This document shows, piece after piece, positions 1 to 6,763 of a stretch of 10,441 bases of DNA (its first letter is position 1; the number at the start of each line of letters is the position of its first letter). The notes under the pieces are model-generated. The model was not told the DNA's origin and did not search any database. It saw only the letters and a program-made list of their open reading frames with translations. The position numbers and the translations under genes were made by a program. Source of the DNA: CANRIN01 sp964493515 (GTDB taxonomy: Bacteria; Bacillota; Clostridia; Oscillospirales; JAAYOS01); contig CAZBNJ010000050.1 of NCBI GenBank assembly GCA_964493515.1, positions 1 through 10,441 on the forward strand, given 5' to 3'.

Positions 1-1153
1 CCGCTGTGTACACCGTGATAAGCTCGCCGGGGTCGTTGTCGGTCCACAGCTCCTTGCCCTTGCGTCCGCGATTGTTCTCGATAACGCTGTTCGCCGCCGA
101 AAGTATCGTCTTGGTCGAGCGATAGTTCTGTTCGAGCTTTATCACCCGGGTGCCGCGATTCTGCGAGTCGAAACGCAGGATGTTTTCCACCGTCGCGCCT
201 CGGAAGCGATATATCGACTGATCGTCGTCGCCCACGACACAGAAGTTTCGGTATCCTCCCGCCAGCGTGGACGCAAGCAGATATTGCAGGTTGTTCGTGT
301 CCTGATACTCGTCCACCAGCACATATCTGAACTTCTGCTGATAGTATTCGCGCACATCGTCGCTTTCAAGCAGCAGGCGGACGGTCAGCAGTATCAGATC
401 GTCGAAATCGAGGGCGTTTGCCTCCTTCATCCGCTTTGCGTACTCCTTGTACGCAAGCGCTATGCGGCTTGCGCGATAGGCGTTGTCCGACGCGAACGCC
501 GCCTCGTACTCGCTTGGAAATATCATCTTGTCCTTCGCGCTGCTTATGTAGTTCAGCACTACCTTCGGCGCGAACGTCTGCTCCTCCAGCTTGAGGTCGG
601 CTACTATCTGCTTCATCAGCCGCTCGCTGTCCGAGCTGTCGTATATCGTAAAGTCGCGTGAGTAGCCGAGCCGCTCTATCTCGCGGCGCAGTATCCTCAC
701 GCACGCCGAGTGGAAGGTGGACGCCCACACGTCGTCCGCCCGCTGTCCGAGCCGAGCCGCAAGACGCTCTTTCAGTTCGCCCGCCGCCTTGTTTGTGAAG
801 GTTATCGCTATCACGTTCCACGGCGCGGCAGGCTGATATGCGCAGAGCCTCTCCGCAGCCTCGCGCTCGTCCTCGCTTGGCGACGCGAGAAAGCGCTCGA
901 GAAACTCCACGTCCCCCTCGTCCACCGCGTCGGGTATCTCGTCGCAGTCGGCGGCGCGCCCGTATTTGATAAGGTTAGCGACCCGCTGGATGAGCACCGT
1001 GGTCTTGCCGCTGCCCGCGCCCGCGAGCACCAGCAGAGGGCCTTCGGTCGCCATGACCGCGCGCATCTGCATATCGTTCAGCCCCGCAAAGTCCTTCGCG
1101 ATGAACTCCCGACGCGCGCGCAGAAAGCGCTTTTTTATCTCTCCTGTAAGCAT
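1..1153 (-). CDS. pcrA: ATP-dependent DNA helicase PcrA/UvrD, N-terminal part (cut by window edge)
   Basis: Superfamily 1A 3'-5' DNA helicase; such enzymes unwind DNA in nucleotide excision repair, plasmid rolling-circle replication and clearing of stalled or transcription-blocked DNA. Reading the minus strand from ATG at 1153 gives 384 codons without a stop up to the window edge, so the C-terminal part (roughly residues 385-750 in the family) is missing. Visible motifs are a Q-motif-like LNDMQ (25-29), Walker A AGAGSGKT (44-51), ITFTNKAA, a TFHSACVRILRRE block, Walker B VDEYQDTN (280-287), and GDDDQSIYRFRGA (308-320), which is motif III and highly diagnostic. Between Walker A and ITFTNKAA lies an acidic insertion of about 50 residues, as I recall from clostridial PcrA proteins. 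The start is fixed by GGAGGG three bases upstream of the ATG. It is divergent from the lipoprotein gene and has its own promoter. PcrA is preferred to RecB or Rep-type helicases because of the lineage and motif wording. Confidence 0.95.
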   Translation of the reverse strand, partial: MLTGEIKKRFLRARREFIAKDFAGLNDMQMRAVMATEGPLLVLAGAGSGKTTVLIQRVANLIKYGRAADCDEIPDAVDEGDVEFLERFLASPSEDEREAAERLCAYQPAAPWNVIAITFTNKAAGELKERLAARLGQRADDVWASTFHSACVRILRREIERLGYSRDFTIYDSSDSERLMKQIVADLKLEEQTFAPKVVLNYISSAKDKMIFPSEYEAAFASDNAYRASRIALAYKEYAKRMKEANALDFDDLILLTVRLLLESDDVREYYQQKFRYVLVDEYQDTNNLQYLLASTLAGGYRNFCVVGDDDQSIYRFRGATVENILRFDSQNRGTRVIKLEQNYRSTKTILSAANSVIENNRGRKGKELWTDNDPGELITVYTA

Positions 1154-1186
1154 TTTCCCTCCAAAAACAAGTAGTTGTGCCAACCG

Positions 1187-1215
1187 ATTATACATCATTC
1201 GACAGCGGGTTTCAA
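1187..1215 (-). promoter_or_regulatory. Sigma-A promoter of pcrA
   Basis: On the minus strand the -35 is TTGAAA (1215-1210) and the -10 is a perfect TATAAT (1192-1187), separated by exactly 17 bp. Transcription would start near 1180, giving a leader of about 27 nt that carries the GGAGGG site. The spacer contains a perfect match to the Spo0A box (see separate entry). Confidence 0.8.
1198..1204 (-). promoter_or_regulatory. Candidate Spo0A box inside the pcrA promoter spacer
   Basis: The minus strand reads TGTCGAA, the Spo0A consensus box, lying between the -35 and -10 of the pcrA promoter. A factor bound here would be expected to block RNA polymerase, so repression is the natural reading. The 7-mer also occurs inside coding sequence at 3164-3170, 4075-4081 and 5700-5706, so the match alone is weak. 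Only its placement makes it worth listing. Confidence 0.35.
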
Positions 1216-1297
1216 TAGCCATTTTGCCGATTTTCGGCGTCGATTTCCCGCACTCGCCGTCTGCACTGCCGCATCTTGTCGGCCGCACTGCCGCACA

Positions 1298-1326
1298 TTG
1301 ACTTTTGCCACCGCAAATGGTAGAAT
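1298..1326 (+). promoter_or_regulatory. Sigma-A promoter of the lipoprotein gene
   Basis: The -35 is TTGACT (1298-1303) and the -10 is TAGAAT (1321-1326), with a 17-bp spacer. Transcription should start near 1333, about 25 nt before the ATG at 1358. This supports the downstream start and argues against the longer open frame that begins at 1175, which lies upstream of this promoter. Confidence 0.75.
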
Positions 1327-1345
1327 CAGACCGACAAAACGCTGT

Positions 1346-1351
1346 GGAGGG
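1346..1351 (+). promoter_or_regulatory. Ribosome binding site deciding the lipoprotein start
   Basis: GGAGGG sits 6 nt before the ATG at 1358 but directly abuts the ATG at 1352. The normal spacing selects 1358 as the start codon. Confidence 0.75.
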
Positions 1352-1357
1352 ATGATA

Positions 1358-2020
1358 ATGCGAAGGACGATAAAAACAATTATGGCGACGCTTGCCGCCG
1401 CCGTGCTCATCATATCTACGCTTGGCCTGTCCGCCTGCGAAAGCCGCGCGGACAGCCCGAAGTCTCTGTATTCCCACGGGCTGGATGTTATCCGGCTCAT
1501 GTGCGAGATGGCGAATTCCGAGGAGTATGTGAGTCTCTACATAAACAACGACGATGTCGCCGCCATCGTTCGGGAAATGGGTGCCGGAGATCGCACGGCT
1601 CCGAAAGCTGTGTACGCGATATCGGTCGACGGCGAGAGCCTTGCTCTGCTCGCGGCGATGACCGAGGTCAGCCTTGACAACGCATCCAAAGAGTTGAAGT
1701 CATACATCGGTCAAAGGGTCCTAAGCTCGCTTGCGACACAGATAAACGCCATGGGCGGCACTAACGGTATAGCCGCCGCAAGCATATGCACCGTCGAAAA
1801 GACCTTTGTGGACGCGACAGCCGCCAAAGACGTGATATATCTGTACACATACGACGACGCCGTTCCGGTGGCGGTGACCTTCACCGTCGGCGAGGACCGC
1901 TCGGTCTCCGCAAACGGCGTATTTGTGGTGTACGACGGATTTGAGTGCGGCTCCGCCGACGACATCAGATCGTTCTTCAGCTATATGACCGTTGAGGTGA
2001 CCGAGGTGGCCATGAGATAG
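1358..2020 (+). CDS. Putative lipoprotein of unknown function
   Basis: A 220-residue protein with a clear lipoprotein signal peptide: basic start MRRTIK, a hydrophobic core at residues 10-23, and lipobox L24-S-A-C27. Signal peptidase II cleavage would leave Cys27 lipidated, anchoring the protein to the outer face of the membrane. I do not recognise the mature domain (28-220). It looks like a soluble mixed alpha/beta domain, rich in Ala, Val and Asp, with three further cysteines and no membrane segment after the signal. The gene has its own sigma-A promoter and Shine-Dalgarno site. It is divergent from pcrA and followed 16 bp later by the valS promoter, with no convincing terminator between, so some read-through into the T-box leader is possible. 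Nothing in its surroundings suggests a specific job. ATG at 1352 is an alternative start that adds only Met-Ile. Confidence 0.8.
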   Translation: MRRTIKTIMATLAAAVLIISTLGLSACESRADSPKSLYSHGLDVIRLMCEMANSEEYVSLYINNDDVAAIVREMGAGDRTAPKAVYAISVDGESLALLAAMTEVSLDNASKELKSYIGQRVLSSLATQINAMGGTNGIAAASICTVEKTFVDATAAKDVIYLYTYDDAVPVAVTFTVGEDRSVSANGVFVVYDGFECGSADDIRSFFSYMTVEVTEVAMR

Positions 2021-2036
2021 CGCCGATTTTTCACGC

Positions 2037-2065
2037 TTGACAAGCCGCCGATTCTGTGGTATACA
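2037..2065 (+). promoter_or_regulatory. Sigma-A promoter of the valS T-box leader
   Basis: A consensus -35 TTGACA (2037-2042) and a -10 TATACA (2060-2065) are 17 bp apart. Transcription would begin near 2072, about 17 nt before the base of T-box Stem I and about 300 nt before the valS start codon. Confidence 0.8.
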
Positions 2066-2088
2066 ATAAGATAACCGAACAAAGCGAA

Positions 2089-2358
2089 AAGCTTTTGACG
2101 GGGAGGAGTACGCGCGAGGCTCGCAGCCATAGAGACGGGACGGTCGTGGTGAAAGGTCCCGGCGGCGCGCGCGGAAGGTCGCCCCCGAGCTTCAAAGCCG
2201 AAAGGATTCCCTTTGCCGATTAAGCCTTGACGGGTTCTCCCGTTACAGAGACACGGCGTGTTTGCGCCGGACGAGGTGCGTCGCGTATTGCGGCGAATTT
2301 AGGTGGTACCGCGGAGTTTTTCCGTCCTAAGCTTAGGCTTTGGACGGTTTTATTTTTT
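2089..2358 (+). promoter_or_regulatory. T-box riboswitch sensing uncharged tRNA-Val
   Basis: This leader binds tRNA directly: the anticodon pairs with a specifier codon in Stem I, and an uncharged 3' end pairs with the T-box sequence, preventing termination and switching valS on. Stem I closes with AAGCT (2089-2093) against AGCTT (2188-2192), then GGGG (2100-2103) against CCCC (2182-2185). Its distal stem is CGGGAC (2136-2141) against GTCCCG (2156-2161), preceded by the conserved AGAGA. On the 3' side of the specifier loop, GGAAG is followed by GTC (2178-2180), a valine codon in the expected place. A stem III-like hairpin, GACGGG/CCCGTT, follows at about 2229-2243. The T-box core AGGTGGTACCGCG is at 2301-2313; its TGGT fits a tRNA with discriminator A73, as expected for tRNA-Val. 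The exact antiterminator pairing was not resolved by eye. The region between the lipoprotein gene and valS is fully occupied by this element. Confidence 0.95.
2322..2358 (+). terminator. T-box-controlled intrinsic terminator
   Basis: CCGTCC (2322-2327) pairs with GGACGG (2342-2347). After one U-U mismatch an inner AAGC/GCTT helix closes a TTAG loop. The tract TTTTATTTTTT (2348-2358) follows. The left arm lies just after the T-box core, so forming the antiterminator would break this hairpin. Confidence 0.92.
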
Positions 2359-2372
2359 CTGGAGGTGTTTTT

Positions 2373-4994
2373 ATGGCACGAGAACTGCCGAAGGCATACG
2401 AACCGAACGGCGTGGAAAAACGCATCTACGCCATGTGGAAGGACTCGGGCGCGTTCACCGCGCACCGCGATCCGGACAAGAAGCCGTTTACCATCGTCAT
2501 ACCGCCCCCCAACGTGACCGGACAGCTGCACATGGGTCACGCGCTGGACGAGACCTGGCAGGACATCCTCATCCGCTACAAGCGTATGCAGGGCTATTCC
2601 GCGCTGTGGGTACCCGGCACCGACCACGCGGGCATCGCCACGCAGGTCAAGGTCGAGGAGAATCTGCGCAAGACCGAGGGAAAGAGCCGCTACGATGTCG
2701 GCCGCGAGAAGTTCCTGGAAATGGTGTGGGACTGGAAGCGCCGCTATGAGGGCCGCATCCACGAGCAGATAGCCGCCCTCGGCGCGAGCGTCGACTGGAC
2801 GCGTATGCGTTTTACGATGGACGAGGGACTCAGCCGCGCGGTCCGCGAGGTCTTTAACCGTCTGTACGAAAAGGGACTTATCTATCAGGGAAACCGCATA
2901 ATCAACTGGTGCCCGCACTGCCGCACCGCGCTAAGCGACGCGGAGGTCGAGTATGCCGAGCAGGAGGGCGCGTTCTGGCACATCCGCTATCCGGTCAAGG
3001 ACTCGGACGAGTTCGTGATAATTGCCACCACCCGTCCGGAGACGCTGCTGGGCGACAGCGCGGTCGCGGTGCATCCGGACGACGAGCGCTACACCCACCT
3101 TGTCGGCAAAAAGCTGATACTGCCGCTTGTCGGCCGCGAGATACCGGTCGTTGCCGACGAGTATGTCGAAAAGGATTTCGGCACCGGCTGCGTGAAGATA
3201 ACCCCCTGCCACGACCCCAACGACTTTGAGGTCGGCAAGCGTCACGACCTTGAGGAGATACTCATTATGGACGGCGACGCGAAGATAATCAACGGCGGCA
3301 AGTACAACGGCATGGACCGATACGAGGCGCGCAAGGCTATCGTCGCCGATCTGGAGGCCGGCGGATACCTCGTCAAGATAGAGCCGTACAAGCACAACGT
3401 CGGCCAGTGCGAGCGCTGCGGCTGCACCGTCGAGCCGCTCGCGTCCAAGCAGTGGTTCGTCAAGGTCGGGCCGATGGTCGGGCCTGCCATCGACGCGGTC
3501 AAGGACGGAACGATAAAGTTCGTGCCCGACCGCTTCTCAAAGAACTACCTCAACTGGATGGAGGGTCTGCACGACTGGTGCATCTCCCGCCAGCTCTGGT
3601 GGGGTCACCGCATACCCGCGTTCTACTGCGACGACTGCGGCGAGACCACCGTCTCCCGCGAGGATATCACCACCTGCCCCAAGTGCGGCGGTCACGTCCA
3701 CCAGGACGAGGACGTGCTCGACACCTGGTTCAGCTCGGCGCTCTGGCCGTTCAGTACGCTCGGATGGCCGGACGAGACCGAGGATCTGAAATACTTCTAC
3801 CCCACCGACGTGCTGGTCACCGGCTACGACATCATCACCTTCTGGGTCAGCCGCATGATATTCAGCGGACTTGAGCACACCGGCAAGGCGCCGTTTCACA
3901 CCGTCGCGCTGCACGGACTTGTCCGCGACGCCCAGGGACGCAAGATGTCCAAGTCGCTCGGCAACGGAATCGACCCGCTGGAGATAATCGAAAACTTCGG
4001 CTGTGACGCGCTGAGAGCGTCGCTCGTCATAGGCAACGAACCGGGCATGGATATGCGCTTCACCGACGAAAAGGTGTCGAACATGCGAAACTTCGCAAAC
4101 AAGCTGTGGAACGCGAGCCGCTTCGTCATGATGAATCTCCGCTCGAATGACCGCACCCTGCCCGAGAATCTGCGCCCCGAGGACAAGTGGATACTGTCCA
4201 AGTACAACGCGCTTGTCCGCGACGAGACCCGCAACCTCGACAAGTTCGAGTTCGGTCTCGCGATGCAGAAGATATACGACTTTGTGTGGGGCGACTTCTG
4301 CGACTGGTATATCGAGCTTACAAAGCCGCGCCTTCAGTCGGACGACGCTGCCGACCACGCGAGCGCCGAGCGTGTGCTGCTCTACGTCCTCAGCGGCGCG
4401 CTCAAGCTGCTGCACCCGTTCATGCCGTTCGTCACCGAGGAGATATGGCAGTCGCTCGAGCTTGGTGAGGGTATGCTTATGAGCGCCGAGTGGCCGGAAT
4501 ACTCGCCCGCGCTCGACTTCTCGGAGGTCGAGACCGAGGTCGAGGCAGTCATGGAGCTTATCCGTGCCGTGCGCACCCGCCGCGCGGACATGAACGTGCC
4601 CCCCTCCCGCAAGGCGCATCTGCTGATAGTCTCCGAAAATCTGGACACGTTCAAGCAGATGGACGCGCTGACACAGCGTCTGGCGTTTGCCTCGAGCATC
4701 GAGTACGCCACCGCCGCGCCCGCCGATCTCGGCGGCATGACCACCGCCGCGACACCGTCAGCTCAGGTGTATATGCCGACCGGCGACCTGGTAGACCTCG
4801 CGAAGGAGCGCGAGCGTCTCGAAAAGGAGCTTGTGAAGGCGCAGAAGGATCTCGAGGTCATCGAGAGGAAGCTTTCAAACGAGGGCTTCGTCTCCAAGGC
4901 GCCGGAGGCGGTCGTGGCAAGCGAACGCGAGCGCGCCGAGGGCATAAAAACGCTCATCTCCCGCCTTGAGGAGAGCCTGAAGTCGTTCAACTGA
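2373..4994 (+). CDS. valS: Valyl-tRNA synthetase
   Basis: Class Ia aminoacyl-tRNA synthetase of 873 residues, charging tRNA-Val with valine in the cytoplasm; full length for the bacterial family (about 880). It has the HIGH signature as HMGH (53-56) after IPPPNVTG, the KMSKS signature (524-528), and cysteine pairs in WCPHC, CERC, CDDC and CPKC, which look like zinc-ribbon elements. The CP1 editing domain lies between them (TTRPETLLGD is typical), and an anticodon-binding domain follows KMSKS. The C-terminal 70 residues are charged and heptad-like, matching the ValS coiled-coil arm that contacts tRNA. ValS is preferred to IleS or LeuS because of that arm, the motif wording and the valine specifier upstream. 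The start is fixed by GGAGGTG at 2361-2367; a TTG at 2340 in the same frame lies in the terminator and is not used. Regulated by the T-box; folC follows after 32 bp. Confidence 0.98.
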   Translation: MARELPKAYEPNGVEKRIYAMWKDSGAFTAHRDPDKKPFTIVIPPPNVTGQLHMGHALDETWQDILIRYKRMQGYSALWVPGTDHAGIATQVKVEENLRKTEGKSRYDVGREKFLEMVWDWKRRYEGRIHEQIAALGASVDWTRMRFTMDEGLSRAVREVFNRLYEKGLIYQGNRIINWCPHCRTALSDAEVEYAEQEGAFWHIRYPVKDSDEFVIIATTRPETLLGDSAVAVHPDDERYTHLVGKKLILPLVGREIPVVADEYVEKDFGTGCVKITPCHDPNDFEVGKRHDLEEILIMDGDAKIINGGKYNGMDRYEARKAIVADLEAGGYLVKIEPYKHNVGQCERCGCTVEPLASKQWFVKVGPMVGPAIDAVKDGTIKFVPDRFSKNYLNWMEGLHDWCISRQLWWGHRIPAFYCDDCGETTVSREDITTCPKCGGHVHQDEDVLDTWFSSALWPFSTLGWPDETEDLKYFYPTDVLVTGYDIITFWVSRMIFSGLEHTGKAPFHTVALHGLVRDAQGRKMSKSLGNGIDPLEIIENFGCDALRASLVIGNEPGMDMRFTDEKVSNMRNFANKLWNASRFVMMNLRSNDRTLPENLRPEDKWILSKYNALVRDETRNLDKFEFGLAMQKIYDFVWGDFCDWYIELTKPRLQSDDAADHASAERVLLYVLSGALKLLHPFMPFVTEEIWQSLELGEGMLMSAEWPEYSPALDFSEVETEVEAVMELIRAVRTRRADMNVPPSRKAHLLIVSENLDTFKQMDALTQRLAFASSIEYATAAPADLGGMTTAATPSAQVYMPTGDLVDLAKERERLEKELVKAQKDLEVIERKLSNEGFVSKAPEAVVASERERAEGIKTLISRLEESLKSFN

Positions 4995-4997
4995 CCC

Positions 4998-5013
4998 GAG
5001 CGCATCGACGCTC
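4998..5013 (+). other. Small hairpin between valS and folC
   Basis: GAGCG (4998-5002) and CGCTC (5009-5013) form a perfect 5-bp stem with a 6-nt loop. It begins 3 nt after the valS stop and abuts the folC Shine-Dalgarno region AGAAAGGA (5014-5021). No T-tract follows, so it is not a terminator. It might set the valS/folC expression ratio or mRNA stability, or be chance. Confidence 0.35.
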
Positions 5014-5026
5014 AGAAAGGACACCA

Positions 5027-6310
5027 ATGACCTACGACGAGACTCTTGACTATATCCACTCGATAAAAAAGTACAACACAAAGCCGGGGCTTCACCGCAT
5101 CGAAAATCTGCTGTACGAGCTTGGCAATCCCGAGAAAAAGCTGCGCTATATCCACATCGCGGGCACCAACGGCAAGGGCTCGGCGACCGCGATGTGCGCG
5201 TCGGTGCTGCAAACCGCCGGCTACAAGGTCGGGGCGTTCATCTCCCCCTTCCTCGAGCGGTTCAACGAGCGGATGCAGATAGACGGTGAGCCGATACCGG
5301 ACGACCGTCTCATCACGCTCACCGCGCATGTCAAGGAGGCAGCCGACCGCATGGAAGCGCGCGGACTTGCCCACCCGACCGAGTTCGAGTTTGTCACCGC
5401 AATGGCTTTCGAGTACTGGGCGGAGGAGGGCTGCGACTTCGTGTCGCTCGAGGTCGGAATGGGCGGCAGGCTGGACGCCACCAACGTCATCCCCTCGCCT
5501 GACGCCGCGATAATCGCGCACCTCGACCTTGACCACTGCCGGCATCTCGGCTATACGCTGACCGAGATAGCCTACGAGAAGTGCGGCATCATAAAGCGCG
5601 GCTCGCCGGTCGTCTGCTACTGCGAGCAGGCGGACGAGGCCGTACAGGTGATAAAAAAGGTCTGTGCCGAGCGCGGCGCGGAATTTTTCCGGCCGGATAT
5701 GTCGAAGCTCGAGATACTCGGAGAAAACATTGAGGGCAGCCGATTCGTCTACGACGGCACGACCTACGACCTGCCGCTGATGGGTCGTCACCAGATAATG
5801 AACGCGCTCGGCGTGATAGAGGCGATACACGCGCTGCGGCTCCGCGGCGTGGATATCCCCGACTCTACCATCGCCGAGGGCATACGCAACACCAAGTGGG
5901 TCGGACGTCTGGAGATCGTCCGCCGCGACCCGATGGTGATAATCGACGCGGCGCACAACCCCGACGCGGTGCGCGTGCTGTCCGGCTCGGTCGACAAGCT
6001 GATGAAGGGCAGACGCCTGGTCGCGGTGATGGGCATTCTCGCCGACAAGGACTATCAGTTCTGCATCCCCGAGATAGCAAAGCGCGCCGACGCGTTTGTC
6101 GCGTGTACTCCCACAAGCGGACGTGCGCTCGCAGCCGCCGACTGCGCCGAAGTCGCAAAGGCCCACTGCCCGCACGTCGAGACGGTGGAGGACATCGCGG
6201 CGGCGGTCGACCGTGGGCTTGAGCTGACCGGCAGCGACGACATCATGCTCATCTGCGGCTCGCTCTATGTCATCGGAAACGCAAAGACGCACCTTCGCGA
6301 GAAAAAGTAG
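5027..6310 (+). CDS. folC: Folylpolyglutamate synthase / dihydrofolate synthase
   Basis: Mur-ligase-like enzyme that adds glutamate to folates (and often to dihydropteroate) with ATP, in the cytoplasm. The 427 residues match the usual length (about 430). Evidence includes the P-loop GTNGKGS (46-52), the folate-loop region SPFLERFNERMQIDG, EVGMGGRLDATNVI, the DLDHCRHLG...EIAYEKCGIIKRG metal/ATP region, and the C-terminal-domain signature DAAHNPDAV (AHNPD at 309-313) followed by VMGILADKD. The ATG at 5027 follows AAAGGA by 5 nt. The 32-bp gap to valS with no terminator argues for one transcript, so folC is probably under T-box control too; the valS-folC order is common in Bacillota. The gene ends 48 bp before a strong terminator. 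Whether it also has the dihydrofolate synthase activity cannot be settled from motifs. Confidence 0.96.
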   Translation: MTYDETLDYIHSIKKYNTKPGLHRIENLLYELGNPEKKLRYIHIAGTNGKGSATAMCASVLQTAGYKVGAFISPFLERFNERMQIDGEPIPDDRLITLTAHVKEAADRMEARGLAHPTEFEFVTAMAFEYWAEEGCDFVSLEVGMGGRLDATNVIPSPDAAIIAHLDLDHCRHLGYTLTEIAYEKCGIIKRGSPVVCYCEQADEAVQVIKKVCAERGAEFFRPDMSKLEILGENIEGSRFVYDGTTYDLPLMGRHQIMNALGVIEAIHALRLRGVDIPDSTIAEGIRNTKWVGRLEIVRRDPMVIIDAAHNPDAVRVLSGSVDKLMKGRRLVAVMGILADKDYQFCIPEIAKRADAFVACTPTSGRALAAADCAEVAKAHCPHVETVEDIAAAVDRGLELTGSDDIMLICGSLYVIGNAKTHLREKK

Positions 6311-6324
6311 CGTTTCCCCTCCGC

Positions 6325-6358
6325 TTCGACAAGTCTTTCGTATATCATATGCTAAGAT
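6325..6358 (+). promoter_or_regulatory. Candidate Spo0A-activated promoter of the spoIIA operon
   Basis: TTCGACA (6325-6331), the exact reverse complement of the Spo0A box, overlaps a -35-like TCGACA. TAAGAT (6353-6358) follows 21 bp later as a possible -10. Long spacers with a Spo0A site at the -35 are known for sigma-A promoters that Spo0A activates (the B. subtilis spoIIG/spoIIE type). An alternative -10, TATGCT (6348-6353), has 16-bp spacing. In B. subtilis spoIIA itself uses sigma-H plus Spo0A; I saw no good sigma-H motif here. The match could be chance. Confidence 0.45.
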
Positions 6359-6391
6359 ACAGACGCGTAGAGATTACGCGTCTGTTTTTTT
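6359..6391 (+). terminator. Strong intrinsic terminator after folC
   Basis: A perfect 11-bp stem, ACAGACGCGTA (6359-6369) against TACGCGTCTGT (6375-6385), has a GAGAT loop and a run of seven T (6385-6391). It ends the valS-folC transcript 48 bp after the folC stop. The minus strand lacks a T-tract, so it works in one direction only. Confidence 0.95.
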
Positions 6392-6423
6392 GCATAATTT
6401 TCCCGCGAACGGAAAAACTATGC
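6392..6423 (+). other. Second hairpin in the spoIIAA leader
   Basis: Directly after the terminator, GCATA (6392-6396) pairs with TATGC (6419-6423), and TTTTCC (6398-6403) pairs with GGAAAA (6411-6416), around a 7-nt loop and a small internal loop. Its foot is 6 nt before the GGAGGT site of spoIIAA. A competing stem, CCCGC (6402-6406) with GCGGG (6422-6426), would exclude it. As DNA it could be an operator; as RNA it could affect translation of spoIIAA. Confidence 0.45.
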
Positions 6424-6441
6424 GGGATCGGAGGTTTTGCT

Positions 6442-6747
6442 ATGGATGTGAAAATCGAAAGAAAGGACGCCGAGCTGCGGGTCAGTCTCGCGGGCGAACT
6501 GGACCAGCACGCGGCGCGCGGCGTGATGCTGCACTTCCGCGAGCTTGAGGCGCAGGCTCTCCCCGAGCGCTGCACGCTCGACCTGAGCTCGCTTCGGTTC
6601 ACCGACAGCTCGGGCATTGCCGTGCTGCTCGGACTGCACCGCAGGATAAGCGATATCGGCGGAAGCCTTCGCGTTGTGGGAACGCCGTCGCAGGCGATGC
6701 GGGTGTTCGACGCGGCGGGGCTCCGCCGTGTGATGAAGTTTGAATAA
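6442..6747 (+). CDS. spoIIAA: Anti-anti-sigma factor SpoIIAA
   Basis: STAS-domain protein of 101 residues (B. subtilis: 117). Unphosphorylated SpoIIAA binds the SpoIIAB-sigma-F complex and frees sigma-F; SpoIIAB inactivates it by phosphorylation and the SpoIIE phosphatase restores it. The STAS hallmark LRFTDSSGIAVLLG is present, and Ser57, just before Gly58, corresponds to the phosphorylated Ser58 of B. subtilis. The N-terminal strand ends in AGELDQHAA, also typical. GGAGGT (6430-6435) is 6 nt before the ATG. The open frame runs upstream to 6349, but that start would precede the terminator and lacks a ribosome site. First gene of the operon, 16 bp before spoIIAB. Order and identity of the two downstream genes make this SpoIIAA and not RsbV or another STAS antagonist. 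Confidence 0.96.
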   Translation: MDVKIERKDAELRVSLAGELDQHAARGVMLHFRELEAQALPERCTLDLSSLRFTDSSGIAVLLGLHRRISDIGGSLRVVGTPSQAMRVFDAAGLRRVMKFE

Positions 6748-6763
6748 CAGGAGGATACATATA

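Noticed and set aside
1226..1238. Palindrome GCCGA-TTT-TCGGC upstream of the pcrA -35
   Set aside because: Short, with no T-tract in a useful position and no known operator match. Such GC-rich palindromes are common here.
1175..1357. Longer N-terminus for the lipoprotein starting at 1175
   Set aside because: It would begin upstream of the gene's own -35/-10, lacks a ribosome site, and would bury the signal peptide and lipobox inside the protein.
2001..2030. Terminator at the end of the lipoprotein gene
   Set aside because: A run of five T follows the stop, but no stem of more than 3-4 bp can be formed before it.
3164..5706. Further TGTCGAA matches at 3164-3170, 4075-4081 and 5700-5706
   Set aside because: All lie inside valS or folC coding sequence with no promoter nearby. 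They are treated as chance and used as a caution for the two intergenic matches.
5012..6292. Open frame of 426 codons antisense to folC (similar ones antisense to valS at 3537-4619 and to the AraC gene at 9203-10294)
   Set aside because: GC-rich third positions leave opposite frames open. The proteins have no recognisable motif and no ribosome site, and they overlap well-supported genes completely.
6393..6398. CATAAT as a -10 for spoIIAA
   Set aside because: Five of six to the consensus, but the -35 at 17 bp (GAGATT, 6370-6375) is poor and sits in the terminator loop. It remains a fallback if the upstream promoter is wrong.
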